A DNA stretch of 18,663 nucleotides from NCBI GenBank assembly GCA_002378665.1, contig DFSO01000035.1, positions 1 through 18,663 of the forward strand. Direction: 5' to 3'. The DNA comes from Loktanella sp. UBA3435. GTDB lineage: Bacteria; Pseudomonadota; Alphaproteobacteria; Rhodobacterales; Rhodobacteraceae. Both the position numbers and the translations under genes were made by a program. Numbering within the stretch: position 1 is the first letter of the stretch; every line of letters starts with the position of its first letter. The notes under the pieces are model-generated. The model saw only the letters and a list, made by a program, of their open reading frames with translations, was not told where the DNA came from and ran no database searches. This document shows positions 1 through 7,793 of the stretch, piece after piece.

Positions 1-32
1 GCGTGCGCCTTCGACCACTCGGCCACCTATCC
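1..32 (-). tRNA. tRNA-Ser, 5' part only (cut by window start)
   Basis: Read on the minus strand, the first 32 bases give a tRNA 5' half. There is a 7-base acceptor strand (GGATAGG), then T8-G9, a D arm with the serine-type GGCCGAGTGG and AAGG segments, and the beginning of the anticodon stem (GCACGC). This D-arm pattern is typical of class II (long variable arm) tRNA-Ser. The anticodon lies outside the window. The GCACGC stem start is common in the GGA-anticodon isoacceptor, but that is only an inference. The 3' two thirds of the gene lie left of base 1. Confidence 0.85.
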
Positions 33-43
33 GTTGCGCGGGG

Positions 44-71
44 TTTAGCGCGGCTTTGGTAGCAATGGCAA
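44..71 (-). promoter_or_regulatory. Promoter of the tRNA-Ser gene
   Basis: On the minus strand a -35 box TTGCCA (bases 66-71, 5 of 6 matches to TTGACA) is followed after 16 bases by GCTAAA (44-49, 3 of 6 to the -10 consensus). The mature tRNA begins 11 bases further on. A start point near base 37 would leave a leader of about five bases, usual for tRNA genes. The -10 box is weak, so the call is a fair match, not proof. Confidence 0.5.
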
Positions 72-125
72 GCCCCTTGCGACAGGATTTTCAATAACTT
101 TTTGACTTGGTGGACGCAGACACAA

Positions 126-488
126 TTACCTGTCGCGCACACCAACAAATAGGGCTGCAACAATAAGCTCACCCAAAGCCGCAATAAGGATAACCGCTCC
201 TGCCGTACCATTCAAATATTCAATAATACCCGTCACAGCGATCCCTGCAAAAAGCACGGCCATCGCCCAACAAATAGTGGACCGCAAAGACGATGCAGGC
301 GCATCACGCGCTTGCCACATGAGCAGCGCCAGCCCCAAAAACATCGGCGAGGCGCGACGGCCCATAAAGATAGCGCCTGCGTCCCCCTCAACCCCATAAG
401 TCGCAACATAGGTCGCCGGCAAAAAGGCAAGCAGCACGAACAAAATCAGAAAAATGACCGACACCCCAAGGGACACAAAGCGAAACAT
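126..488 (-). CDS. Small four-helix membrane protein, unknown function
   Basis: A 120-residue hydrophobic protein with four predicted membrane helices, at roughly residues 5-27, 48-60, 72-90 and 95-117. Only short loops separate them and there is no catalytic motif that I recognise. The ATG shares one base with the stop codon of the upstream alanyl-tRNA editing gene (TGATG), so it is very probably translated by coupling as the last gene of the trgA-to-alaX operon. No terminator hairpin is visible in the 50 bases after its stop. The family was not recognised; a DUF4345-like small membrane protein is one possibility. Position in the operon gives no direct function. Confidence 0.75.
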   Translation of the reverse strand: MFRFVSLGVSVIFLILFVLLAFLPATYVATYGVEGDAGAIFMGRRASPMFLGLALLMWQARDAPASSLRSTICWAMAVLFAGIAVTGIIEYLNGTAGAVILIAALGELIVAALFVGVRDR

Positions 489-1210
489 CAGACGCCGTCC
501 AAATGCAAATAGACACGACGGTTTTGCTTGCCTTTCTTTTCGATCTTACCGATCCGAACACGGCCAATTTCATCGGTATTGGCCACATGCGTACCGCCAC
601 AGGGCTGCAAATCGGCGGTATTCTCTCCAACGCCAATCCGCACCAATCGGATATGACCAGACCCGCGCGGTGGCTGCACTGACATGGTCTTGACCAAATC
701 GGGGTTCGCATCCAGTTCTGCATCAGTGATCCACTCATCACTCACCGCAAAATGGCAGGCAATCAACTTGTTCAGCGTCGCCTCCAGCGCGTCATTATCC
801 TCAGGCGCCTCTGACATATCAAAATCCAAACGGCCCTTCTCTGGGGAGATAGCGCCGCCAGAAACAGGCAATGGAATGACGACCGACAAAAGGTGCAGCG
901 CAGTATGAACGCGCATATGCCGATGCCTGCGATCCCACGTGATCTTTTGTGTGACCTTTTGCCCAACGATCGGCAAGGCGGCGGGTTCAGCAGGGACAAG
1001 CACGATCTCGTCGCCCTGCCCCTTAATCGCCGTCGCAATCTCAATCGCGCCACTGTCCCAGCTCAAATCGCCACTGTCACCGGGTTGGCCGCCTGACGTC
1101 GGATAGAAAATGCTCTGATCCAGCACGATGCCACCCTCGTCTGTGATCCGCGTCACAACGCCATGGGTCTCGCGCAGATATGCGTCTTCGCGGAATAAAG
1201 GTTTGGTCAT
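488..1210 (-). CDS. alaX: Alanyl-tRNA editing protein, AlaX family
   Basis: A free-standing relative of the editing domain of alanyl-tRNA synthetase. Such proteins hydrolyse tRNA-Ala mischarged with serine (or glycine) in the cytoplasm. The 240-residue product has both zinc-binding motifs: HTALH (His102, His106) and CGGTH (Cys204, His208). It also has the glycine-rich segment near residue 40 (PTSGGQPGD) that lines the editing pocket. Length and layout fit the mid-size AlaX class. The start at 1210 is preferred over an in-frame one 45 bases upstream because AAGGAG lies seven bases before it and its ATGA overlaps the stop of the MscS gene. It is fifth in the operon and is followed by a one-base overlap with the small membrane protein. 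Confidence 0.93.
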   Translation of the reverse strand: MTKPLFREDAYLRETHGVVTRITDEGGIVLDQSIFYPTSGGQPGDSGDLSWDSGAIEIATAIKGQGDEIVLVPAEPAALPIVGQKVTQKITWDRRHRHMRVHTALHLLSVVIPLPVSGGAISPEKGRLDFDMSEAPEDNDALEATLNKLIACHFAVSDEWITDAELDANPDLVKTMSVQPPRGSGHIRLVRIGVGENTADLQPCGGTHVANTDEIGRVRIGKIEKKGKQNRRVYLHLDGV

Positions 1211-3588
1211 GAGGCATCTCCTTTCGGGTGCAATACTTCTGGATTTCGGAGCCAAATATCCCGCTGCGCAAATGGAATCTCAATATCTTCGGCGCCAAAA
1301 CGCTTCAAAATCTCATGGAACATCTCTGACTTCACCACATTCACATAGTTCACATCTCGGATAATCGCACGGATTTCGAAATCAATACTGTCTGCGCCAA
1401 ACCGCATCAGCAGAACACTCGGCTGTGGGTTCATCAGGACCATCGGATTAGCCTCTGCGATCTCTTGTAGGATTTCCGTCACCCGCGTTGTGTTTGATCC
1501 GTAAGCAACGCCCACAGCCACAATCGCCCGCCCAACCGCATTGCCGCGCGTCCAGTTTGTCACCTGCCCGCTCACAAGGTCCGCGTTCGGCACAATAACG
1601 TCCGTGCGATCAAACGTCTCTATCCGCGTCGACCGCACCGAGATATCGCGCACATAGCCCATTTGGCCGCCAACTTCGATCATATCACCTTCGCCAATAG
1701 GACGCTCAATCAACAGAATAATCCCAGAGACAAAATTCGAAACGATATTCTGTAATCCAAAACCGATCCCAACGGACAAGGCACCAGCGACAATTGCCAG
1801 CGATGACAAATCAATGCCCGCAACACTAAATGCGATCAATGCGGACAGGAAAATCCCCGTATACCCCGCGCCCGCAATGACCGCATTCTGACCGCCTAAA
1901 TCCAAACGGGTGCGCGGCAAAACAGATGTCTTAAGGCTGGATTTGATCACCCCCGTCAGCAAATACCCCAACACAAAAACCGAAATAAACGTCAGGAAAC
2001 TACTTGGCGAAATCTGGGTATCGCCAATCTTGAACCCCGCGAGAAATTGCGTCCAGACATCAATCATATCAGATGTCGTTTCCCCCCAAACAAGCAGAAA
2101 AACGGGCACGCTCAGCAACACAATAATACCATTGATCACAATCGGCCAAAGGCCCGACGTAGGATCAACGGTCCCGTCGGTCTCTGTATCGGCGCCATCG
2201 CGCGGAGCATGGCTAGCCATTTCAAGAACCAAACGATGAAGTGCAACAACGGTCGCCAAAATCGCCAGCGACACAACCGCAGGGATCGTAATTGATGCCG
2301 CCGCAGTCCCGTATCCAAGCACCGAGGCGAAGGGGCCAGCCACACCCAAACACTGCGTTGTACGACCAACGAGCTGACGGACATGCCCCCGCCGATAGAA
2401 CGTAACGGACTCTGGCGCGGGCAAGGCAACGATCGCGGCACCGATCCGCCACATCAAAATCCCGATCAACAACTGAATCGGCATATTGATCACGTCCAGC
2501 GACACCGTCAGCGCGCGCGTCGTCGACATCAACGCATCGACGGCCACACTGGCTGCCAGAATGCACCCCAATAGAACCGTCGCGCGCCCACCTCGTTTGC
2601 AGGTCTTTTGATCATAGCCGAGGATACTCGATTTATCGAAACCCTGCGGAAAATAACCATCGCGCAGCCATTTGGCATAGAAAATCAATCCACCCGCCAT
2701 GGGCAATATCAACACCAAAGCAAGCCCAGACAGCCCAAAGAAACCGGAAAGAGTGAGGATCGCAACTAAGCCAGACAACCCCAAAATTGGCAGGAAAATC
2801 CGTACCACAGAAATGGCAAAGCGGATCAGCACTTGCCTGCTAGGGGTCGTGCCAATATTCTTATCGGCCAATTGATAAAGGCGCGTCCGAGACCAAAACA
2901 CAAAGGCCGTCGCTAAAATCAATGCAGCCAAGGCCTTTGTCAAGCGCAACCAGATAGTGCCATCGGTGGCGAAAACCTTAAAGTTCGCGGTAAATTCCGT
3001 AAAAACGGCGGCTTGCGCACCTACGATATCAGAAATTGCCTTCGGCCAATTGCCCGGATTGGCAGGTGATGAGCTGCGCGTAAAAAACTGTTTGGTTTCC
3101 AAAGCCCCCAATTGCCCGTCAATCTCTCCGACAAGGCCATCAGCCCGCGCATGGGCTTCACTGGCAAGCAACTTTGGCTGGGAAAGCCGATCCTTCAATA
3201 CCGTCAATTCTTCGAGACGTGCCGCAATCTCAACGGGCCATTCCGCCCCTTCCGCAAGCGTGCCAAAAGCCGCTATCTGGCTTTCAACCGTTCTTAGACG
3301 GTCGTCATTGGTACCCTGCGCCCGCAAGAACGCATCACGCCACGGCACCATTTCCCCGCGCAAACGGTTAAGCGCAAAAGTGGACGCAGTCCCCGTTTCC
3401 ACAATCCCTTCGGCAGTGGCCGCAAAGCTGGTCCAATCCGCAAGATTGATCCCGTCAAACTGAAGCGCCGAAGTCGAGACGACAACCTCATCAGGCGCGT
3501 TTTCGACCCCGACATCTGTAATTGTTTGTGCAAAGGCCGCCCCACCAAAGCCGAGACAAACAAACAGAGCAAGGGCGCGTAAGATCAT
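1207..3588 (-). CDS. MscS-family mechanosensitive channel with DUF3772 periplasmic domain
   Basis: A 793-residue inner-membrane channel that would open under membrane tension to release solutes after hypo-osmotic shock. It has a signal peptide (residues 1-20, AFA cleavage site) and a periplasmic, partly coiled region to about residue 200 that resembles DUF3772. Around ten membrane helices follow. The MscS core lies near residues 585-680, with the pore-lining GxGxGLQN helix followed by the beta domain (RPIGEGDMIEVGG and VPNADLVSGQVTNW). A C-terminal alpha/beta domain closes it. It belongs to the large MscS relatives, not to the roughly 290-residue E. coli type. The start overlaps the cysteine synthase stop (ATGA) and the stop overlaps alaX (ATGA). 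The link to a tellurite/cysteine operon is unusual. Confidence 0.93.
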   Translation of the reverse strand: MILRALALFVCLGFGGAAFAQTITDVGVENAPDEVVVSTSALQFDGINLADWTSFAATAEGIVETGTASTFALNRLRGEMVPWRDAFLRAQGTNDDRLRTVESQIAAFGTLAEGAEWPVEIAARLEELTVLKDRLSQPKLLASEAHARADGLVGEIDGQLGALETKQFFTRSSSPANPGNWPKAISDIVGAQAAVFTEFTANFKVFATDGTIWLRLTKALAALILATAFVFWSRTRLYQLADKNIGTTPSRQVLIRFAISVVRIFLPILGLSGLVAILTLSGFFGLSGLALVLILPMAGGLIFYAKWLRDGYFPQGFDKSSILGYDQKTCKRGGRATVLLGCILAASVAVDALMSTTRALTVSLDVINMPIQLLIGILMWRIGAAIVALPAPESVTFYRRGHVRQLVGRTTQCLGVAGPFASVLGYGTAAASITIPAVVSLAILATVVALHRLVLEMASHAPRDGADTETDGTVDPTSGLWPIVINGIIVLLSVPVFLLVWGETTSDMIDVWTQFLAGFKIGDTQISPSSFLTFISVFVLGYLLTGVIKSSLKTSVLPRTRLDLGGQNAVIAGAGYTGIFLSALIAFSVAGIDLSSLAIVAGALSVGIGFGLQNIVSNFVSGIILLIERPIGEGDMIEVGGQMGYVRDISVRSTRIETFDRTDVIVPNADLVSGQVTNWTRGNAVGRAIVAVGVAYGSNTTRVTEILQEIAEANPMVLMNPQPSVLLMRFGADSIDFEIRAIIRDVNYVNVVKSEMFHEILKRFGAEDIEIPFAQRDIWLRNPEVLHPKGDAS

Positions 3589-4619
3589 ACGTCTTCAAAC
3601 ATCACAGGCATGGTCGAGGGACGATCCTCAAGCCATGCAGGAAACGGCAATCCCTTTTCGCGCAGGAACGCAGGGTTAAACAGCTTGGCCTGATAGCGCG
3701 TGCCGTAATCGCAAAGCACTGTTACAATCGTATGACCGGGGCCCATTTCGCGGGCCATCCGAATGGCGCCCGCAATGTTGATCCCTGTTGATCCACCCAT
3801 GCAGAGGCCTTCGTTGGCCAGCAGATCAAACACAATCGGCAAGGCCTCGGTGTCAGGAATGTTATAGCTGAAATCAGGCGTGAACCCTTCAAGGTTCTTG
3901 GTGATCCGCACCTGCCCGATGCCTTCGGCGATCGATCCGCCAGACATAGCAATCTCGCCAGTGGTGTAGAAACTATGCAAGCCCGCGCCATCAGGATCAG
4001 CCAGACCGATCTTAACACCCTTAGGTTGCAACGCCATACCAACGCCCGCCAATGTGCCTCCAGAGCCAACAGCACAGATGAAACCATCGACCTTACCATC
4101 CGTCTGTTCCCAAATCTCAGGACCAGTGCCCTCAATATGGGCCTGACGGTTGGCCACGTTGTCAAACTGATTGGCCCAGATCACACCTTCATTCGTTTCC
4201 CGCGCCAAGGCCTCGGCCAAGCGACCAGAGTAGCGCACAAAGTTATTCGGGTTCCGATACGGTGCCGCCGGTACCTCAATCAACTCGGCCCCCGCAATGC
4301 GCAGCATATCCTTCTTTTCTTGGCTCTGCGTGTCAGGGATCACGATGACGGTCTTAAAACCCATCGACGCGCCCACCAGCGCCAGACCAATGCCTGTATT
4401 GCCCGCCGTGCCCTCAACAATCGTCCCACCGGGCTTCAAATCACCACGCGCAATCGCATCCCTGATGATGAAGAGCGCCGCACGGTCCTTCACTGATTGG
4501 CCGGGATTCATAAACTCGGCTTTGCCCAAGATGGTACATCCCGTCGCCTCTGACGCGGCACGCAGTTTGATCAATGGGGTATTGCCAACGGATGCGGCTA
4601 GGTCGGATTTGATATGCAT
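3585..4619 (-). CDS. cysK: Cysteine synthase (O-acetylserine sulfhydrylase family)
   Basis: A pyridoxal-phosphate enzyme of fold type II, expected to make cysteine from O-acetylserine and sulfide in the cytoplasm. The 344-residue product has the PLP lysine in NPGQSVKDRAA (Lys44), the substrate loop TAGNTGIGLA (residues 71-80) and the phosphate-binding loop GSGGTL (185-190). It is slightly longer than classical CysK (about 310-320) and has TAGNTGI where classical CysK has TSGNTGI, so it may be a CysK paralogue. The start at 4619 is chosen because AGAGGG lies six bases upstream; an in-frame GTG 18 bases earlier would swallow that site. It follows trgB by 38 bases and overlaps the channel gene by four. 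In Rhodobacter sphaeroides a cysK is, as I recall, linked to trgAB and contributes to tellurite resistance. Confidence 0.9.
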   Translation of the reverse strand: MHIKSDLAASVGNTPLIKLRAASEATGCTILGKAEFMNPGQSVKDRAALFIIRDAIARGDLKPGGTIVEGTAGNTGIGLALVGASMGFKTVIVIPDTQSQEKKDMLRIAGAELIEVPAAPYRNPNNFVRYSGRLAEALARETNEGVIWANQFDNVANRQAHIEGTGPEIWEQTDGKVDGFICAVGSGGTLAGVGMALQPKGVKIGLADPDGAGLHSFYTTGEIAMSGGSIAEGIGQVRITKNLEGFTPDFSYNIPDTEALPIVFDLLANEGLCMGGSTGINIAGAIRMAREMGPGHTIVTVLCDYGTRYQAKLFNPAFLREKGLPFPAWLEDRPSTMPVMFEDV

Positions 4620-4657
4620 GGTCTGCCCTCTATTCACTTAAGTTCATATCTAAGGTG

Positions 4658-5779
4658 TCAGCGCAGCCCGCGCAATGCATCCCGCTGAGTTGCCAACCAA
4701 TAGAGCATCATCACCAAAGGCCCCGCATTGATCTCGCCAGTCGCTACCAATGCCATCGCGTCATCGAACGATAGCAAATGCAGACGCAAATCCTCAGCTT
4801 CCTCCTCCAACCCGCCAAAGGACACGTGATCGTCAGGTAAATCACATAATCCAACATAGGCGTGAAAATAATCCGTCGATGATCCGGGTGACGGATAGAA
4901 AGACGAGATATGGCGCATGTCCAGATCGGTTAACCCCGCCTCTTCCTCACTTTCGCGGATCGCAGCCTGCAAAGGCGTCTCGCGCGCATCCACCATCCCC
5001 GCAATCGGCTCTAACATCCAAGGTTGTCGATCACCGCGCACAACAGGGCCAATGCGGATTTGTTCCACCAACGAAATACGGTCGCGTTTGGGATCATAAG
5101 GCAAAACCAGCGATGCATCGATGCCCACAAAAACCTCGCGCGGGAGAACGTCACTGCGCTGCCCGTCAAACTGCTGATAGTGCAGTTTCAAAGACTGCAA
5201 CGCGAAAAAATTACCGCGCGGCGAGTCCATCTCAGTGACCGTCAGGTCTTGGTCAGCCGCATTGCGGCGCACCGTCACAGGACCTTCCTGCGCCCCCGCG
5301 CGCAGCTTTGCCCATGCACGCTTTTCAATCATAGGCCAGCGACGGCGGACGCCTTCAAGGCTCAGCGGAGGATCATACGAAAACAACTCGCGCGCACCCA
5401 AAACCGCGACGGCCTCATGCCCGGCGGTCCAAACGGCCAGCGACCAATCACCTTCACCAACCGCAATATCATCGGGCGGCAAATACATCTTAACCGATTT
5501 CACGGCACCAGCCACTTGCACATCCACATCGATAAGCGTGTAGCCAAAGGCGCTTTCGTAAGCATCCAAGCGCGCCAGTTGCGCCGCCGAAATCTGCGAA
5601 ACCACAAGGCCACCTGTCACGCCACCTGCCTTTGCAGAGATGAGCGGGACAACATTACCCGCAACAGGCCGCACCTCGTAGCCGTCCAAAGTAGCCTCGA
5701 CAACACGCAGCGGGGGACCTCCCGCAACCGCCGCCAGTAACTTTGCCGATTGCAACGTGCCGTAAACAAACATCTCCAT
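4658..5779 (-). CDS. trgB: TrgB-type fusion: gamma-glutamylcyclotransferase-like domain plus NUDIX hydrolase
   Basis: A 373-residue two-domain protein. Residues 1 to about 120 have the AIG2/gamma-glutamylcyclotransferase opening MFVYGTL and a matching DAYE segment. Residues 195-365 are a NUDIX hydrolase. The complete Nudix box runs about 260-282 (G-x5-E-x7-RE-x2-EE-x-GL), and flanking sequence (EPIAG, SSTDYFHAYVG) resembles ADP-ribose pyrophosphatases. The name comes from the tellurite-resistance protein TrgB of R. sphaeroides, known to me as a NUDIX protein paired with TrgA. The substrate cannot be read from sequence; an ADP-sugar or another nucleoside diphosphate derivative is likely. The ATG overlaps the trgA stop by one base (TAATG); a second ATG two codons in is an alternative start. 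Confidence 0.88.
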   Translation of the reverse strand: MEMFVYGTLQSAKLLAAVAGGPPLRVVEATLDGYEVRPVAGNVVPLISAKAGGVTGGLVVSQISAAQLARLDAYESAFGYTLIDVDVQVAGAVKSVKMYLPPDDIAVGEGDWSLAVWTAGHEAVAVLGARELFSYDPPLSLEGVRRRWPMIEKRAWAKLRAGAQEGPVTVRRNAADQDLTVTEMDSPRGNFFALQSLKLHYQQFDGQRSDVLPREVFVGIDASLVLPYDPKRDRISLVEQIRIGPVVRGDRQPWMLEPIAGMVDARETPLQAAIRESEEEAGLTDLDMRHISSFYPSPGSSTDYFHAYVGLCDLPDDHVSFGGLEEEAEDLRLHLLSFDDAMALVATGEINAGPLVMMLYWLATQRDALRGLR

Positions 5780-6219
5780 TAGCGCGGAAACTTCTTACCC
5801 ATTATGCCCGCAAAAATACCTCCCACGGCGCCGCCCACAAATAAGGTGGTTGCAAGCAAAGGCGTTCCGAACTGGGCGAGAAGCTCAAGCGACAAGGTGA
5901 ACACGTCAACGACGGCCTCCATCGGACCATCATAGCGGCGTTTTATCGCCTGCCCCAGCATATCAAAAAACGCGAGGATAAAAAATATCCAGAACGCTTG
6001 CGCCACAACAGCGGTGTAGCCTGTCCCAAGCCCAGAAATCAAACCATGCGCGTGCTTTCCGCACAGGACCCATCCCGCCCAAACGCCTGTGAGAATACAC
6101 AGCGGCAATAGGTACGACGGAATCCTATCATCGCCATAGGACGGCAACATAGCTTGGTAAATGAAATAGCCAACAATCGCAAAAGCAATCGCGGCAGAAA
6201 GTCGGGCGGCGGTGGGCAT
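5779..6219 (-). CDS. trgA: TrgA family membrane protein (tellurite resistance locus)
   Basis: A 146-residue inner-membrane protein with four predicted helices (about residues 5-25, 36-54, 65-85 and 118-142). It opens with MPTAARLSAA, as remembered for TrgA proteins of Rhodobacteraceae, and sits directly before trgB and cysK. In R. sphaeroides trgA and trgB together contribute to high-level tellurite resistance, but the biochemical role is unknown to me. Two in-frame ATGs exist. GAGAGG lies nine bases before the second (6219) but touches the first (6228), so the second is chosen. It is the first gene of the six-gene train; the 102-base gap to the photolyase could hold its promoter, though no clear one was found. 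Confidence 0.85.
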   Translation of the reverse strand: MPTAARLSAAIAFAIVGYFIYQAMLPSYGDDRIPSYLLPLCILTGVWAGWVLCGKHAHGLISGLGTGYTAVVAQAFWIFFILAFFDMLGQAIKRRYDGPMEAVVDVFTLSLELLAQFGTPLLATTLFVGGAVGGIFAGIMGKKFPR

Positions 6220-6321
6220 TGTCTGCATCCTCTCAAACCAAGCAGGACACCAATCACCTTGGGTCCCGATTTTTGCTCAGTTTCTGCGATCAGACTTCGT
6301 TACACAAGTACTCAGCACCCA

Positions 6322-7734
6322 CTAACGGGCCGCATAAGCAGCCAAAGCACGATTTCGTCCCACATCAAGTGCCACAACAGGCTCTGGATAGCGATCCTTG
6401 GGGGACAATCCCCATGCGCAGGGAACCGCATCGAAATATGAAAGCGCGGTATCTGACGGCATCAAAGCGCCTTCGGCGATCCAACGGTCCGCATAACCAT
6501 GGCCCTTATCGAACTTATCCAATTGGGTCACAGGGTTGAACACCCGAAAATACGGCGCCGCATCAGGCCCAGACCCCGCCGCCCATTGCCAGCCCATCGC
6601 GTTGCTCGCAGGGTCCCAATCGGTCAGGCAATCGGCAAACCACGCCTGCCCGACCTTCCAATGGGTCATCAAATGCTTCGTCAGATACGAAGCGACAATC
6701 ATTCGACCCCGATTGTGCATCGTGCCCGTCACATACATCTCGCGCATAGCAGCATCGACAAACGGAATGCCCGTACGCCCCTGCTTCCACGCGATCACCT
6801 CAGGTGTGTCCGCTTCATTCCAAGGAAAACCATCCCACTCGGGCTTCCAATTCGCGTCCACAATGCGCGGCGTATGATGGGCCAAATGATAGGCAAACTC
6901 GCGCCACACCAACTCCTTCAGAAACACCTCCGCGTCCGATTTGCCTGCATGCAACGCACGCCACCCGCCGTGCCAACACATCAATGGCGAAATCTCTCCG
7001 TAGGTCAGGTTTTCCGATAGCCGCGATGTCCCGTCTACACTCGGCAAATCACGGTTCTCGCGGTAATCGCCCACACGGTCTTCCAGAAACACTTCCAAAC
7101 GCGCCTGCGCCGCATCCTGCCCCACCGCACAATACGGGCGAAGCACAGCAGCCCCTCGGCGCATCGCAGCCCCCATTTGCCAATCGTCCAAATCATCTGA
7201 CACAGGCCAAACCTCTGGGCCCCGCACAGCACTTGGCGCAGGCAAGCAGGCTGGCAATTCGCGGCTGCGCACCGTCTTCCACATCGGCGTGAAAACCTTA
7301 TAAAACCCGCCTGTCTTGGTCTCAACTGTCCACGGCTCGAACAGCAAATGCCCTGCAAACGACTTCACCTCTAGCCCATCGGCCTTTAGGCCTGCCTTGA
7401 CATCAATATCGCGGGACTTGGATTCTGGATCATAAAGCCGCGACCAATAGACAGCACCTGCACCCGTCTGTGCCACCAAATCGCGCAGAACGGCCAAAGC
7501 CTCGCCACGGCGTAAAATCAACCGCAGGCCCAGCTTGGCCAAATCTTCAGTCAAAGCCGCAACCGACAATCCAAGGCGAAACTTCGGCGCGGCCCCAATC
7601 GCATCTGTCAACGGATCAAATACAAAAACAGGCACCACAGGCCGCCCGCTATGCACAGCAGCCGTCAAAGCGGCATGATCCACCGTGCGCAAATCGCGCC
7701 TGAACCATAAAATCACTGGCGCTAAATCTGCCAC
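6322..7734 (-). CDS. phr: Deoxyribodipyrimidine photolyase (class I CPD type)
   Basis: A 470-residue light-driven DNA repair enzyme that splits cyclobutane pyrimidine dimers using FADH- and an antenna pigment. The N-terminal Rossmann-like antenna domain starts with ILWFRRDLR (residues 8-16). The FAD domain has the MHNRGRMIVASYL segment near 338-350 and the DWDPASNAMGWQW segment and following NP motif near 368-398, all signatures of the photolyase/cryptochrome family. Length matches bacterial class I enzymes. The start is a GTG with GAGGG about eight bases upstream; the protein would lose its first strand with any later start. It lies 59 bases from the SufS-like gene and 102 from trgA, so it may be transcribed with either. 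It could be a cryptochrome-like paralogue, but the segments above look intact. Confidence 0.94.
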   Translation of the reverse strand: MADLAPVILWFRRDLRTVDHAALTAAVHSGRPVVPVFVFDPLTDAIGAAPKFRLGLSVAALTEDLAKLGLRLILRRGEALAVLRDLVAQTGAGAVYWSRLYDPESKSRDIDVKAGLKADGLEVKSFAGHLLFEPWTVETKTGGFYKVFTPMWKTVRSRELPACLPAPSAVRGPEVWPVSDDLDDWQMGAAMRRGAAVLRPYCAVGQDAAQARLEVFLEDRVGDYRENRDLPSVDGTSRLSENLTYGEISPLMCWHGGWRALHAGKSDAEVFLKELVWREFAYHLAHHTPRIVDANWKPEWDGFPWNEADTPEVIAWKQGRTGIPFVDAAMREMYVTGTMHNRGRMIVASYLTKHLMTHWKVGQAWFADCLTDWDPASNAMGWQWAAGSGPDAAPYFRVFNPVTQLDKFDKGHGYADRWIAEGALMPSDTALSYFDAVPCAWGLSPKDRYPEPVVALDVGRNRALAAYAAR

Positions 7735-7793
7735 GGCCTGCCCTCGTTTTGTCTCATCTACTCACTCTTCCCAGAGCAAGGTGGGCGCATACC

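Noticed and set aside
5024..5740. A 238-codon plus-strand open frame opposite trgB.
   Set aside because: Antisense shadow with Arg/His/Gln-rich composition; trgB has intact domains on the other strand.
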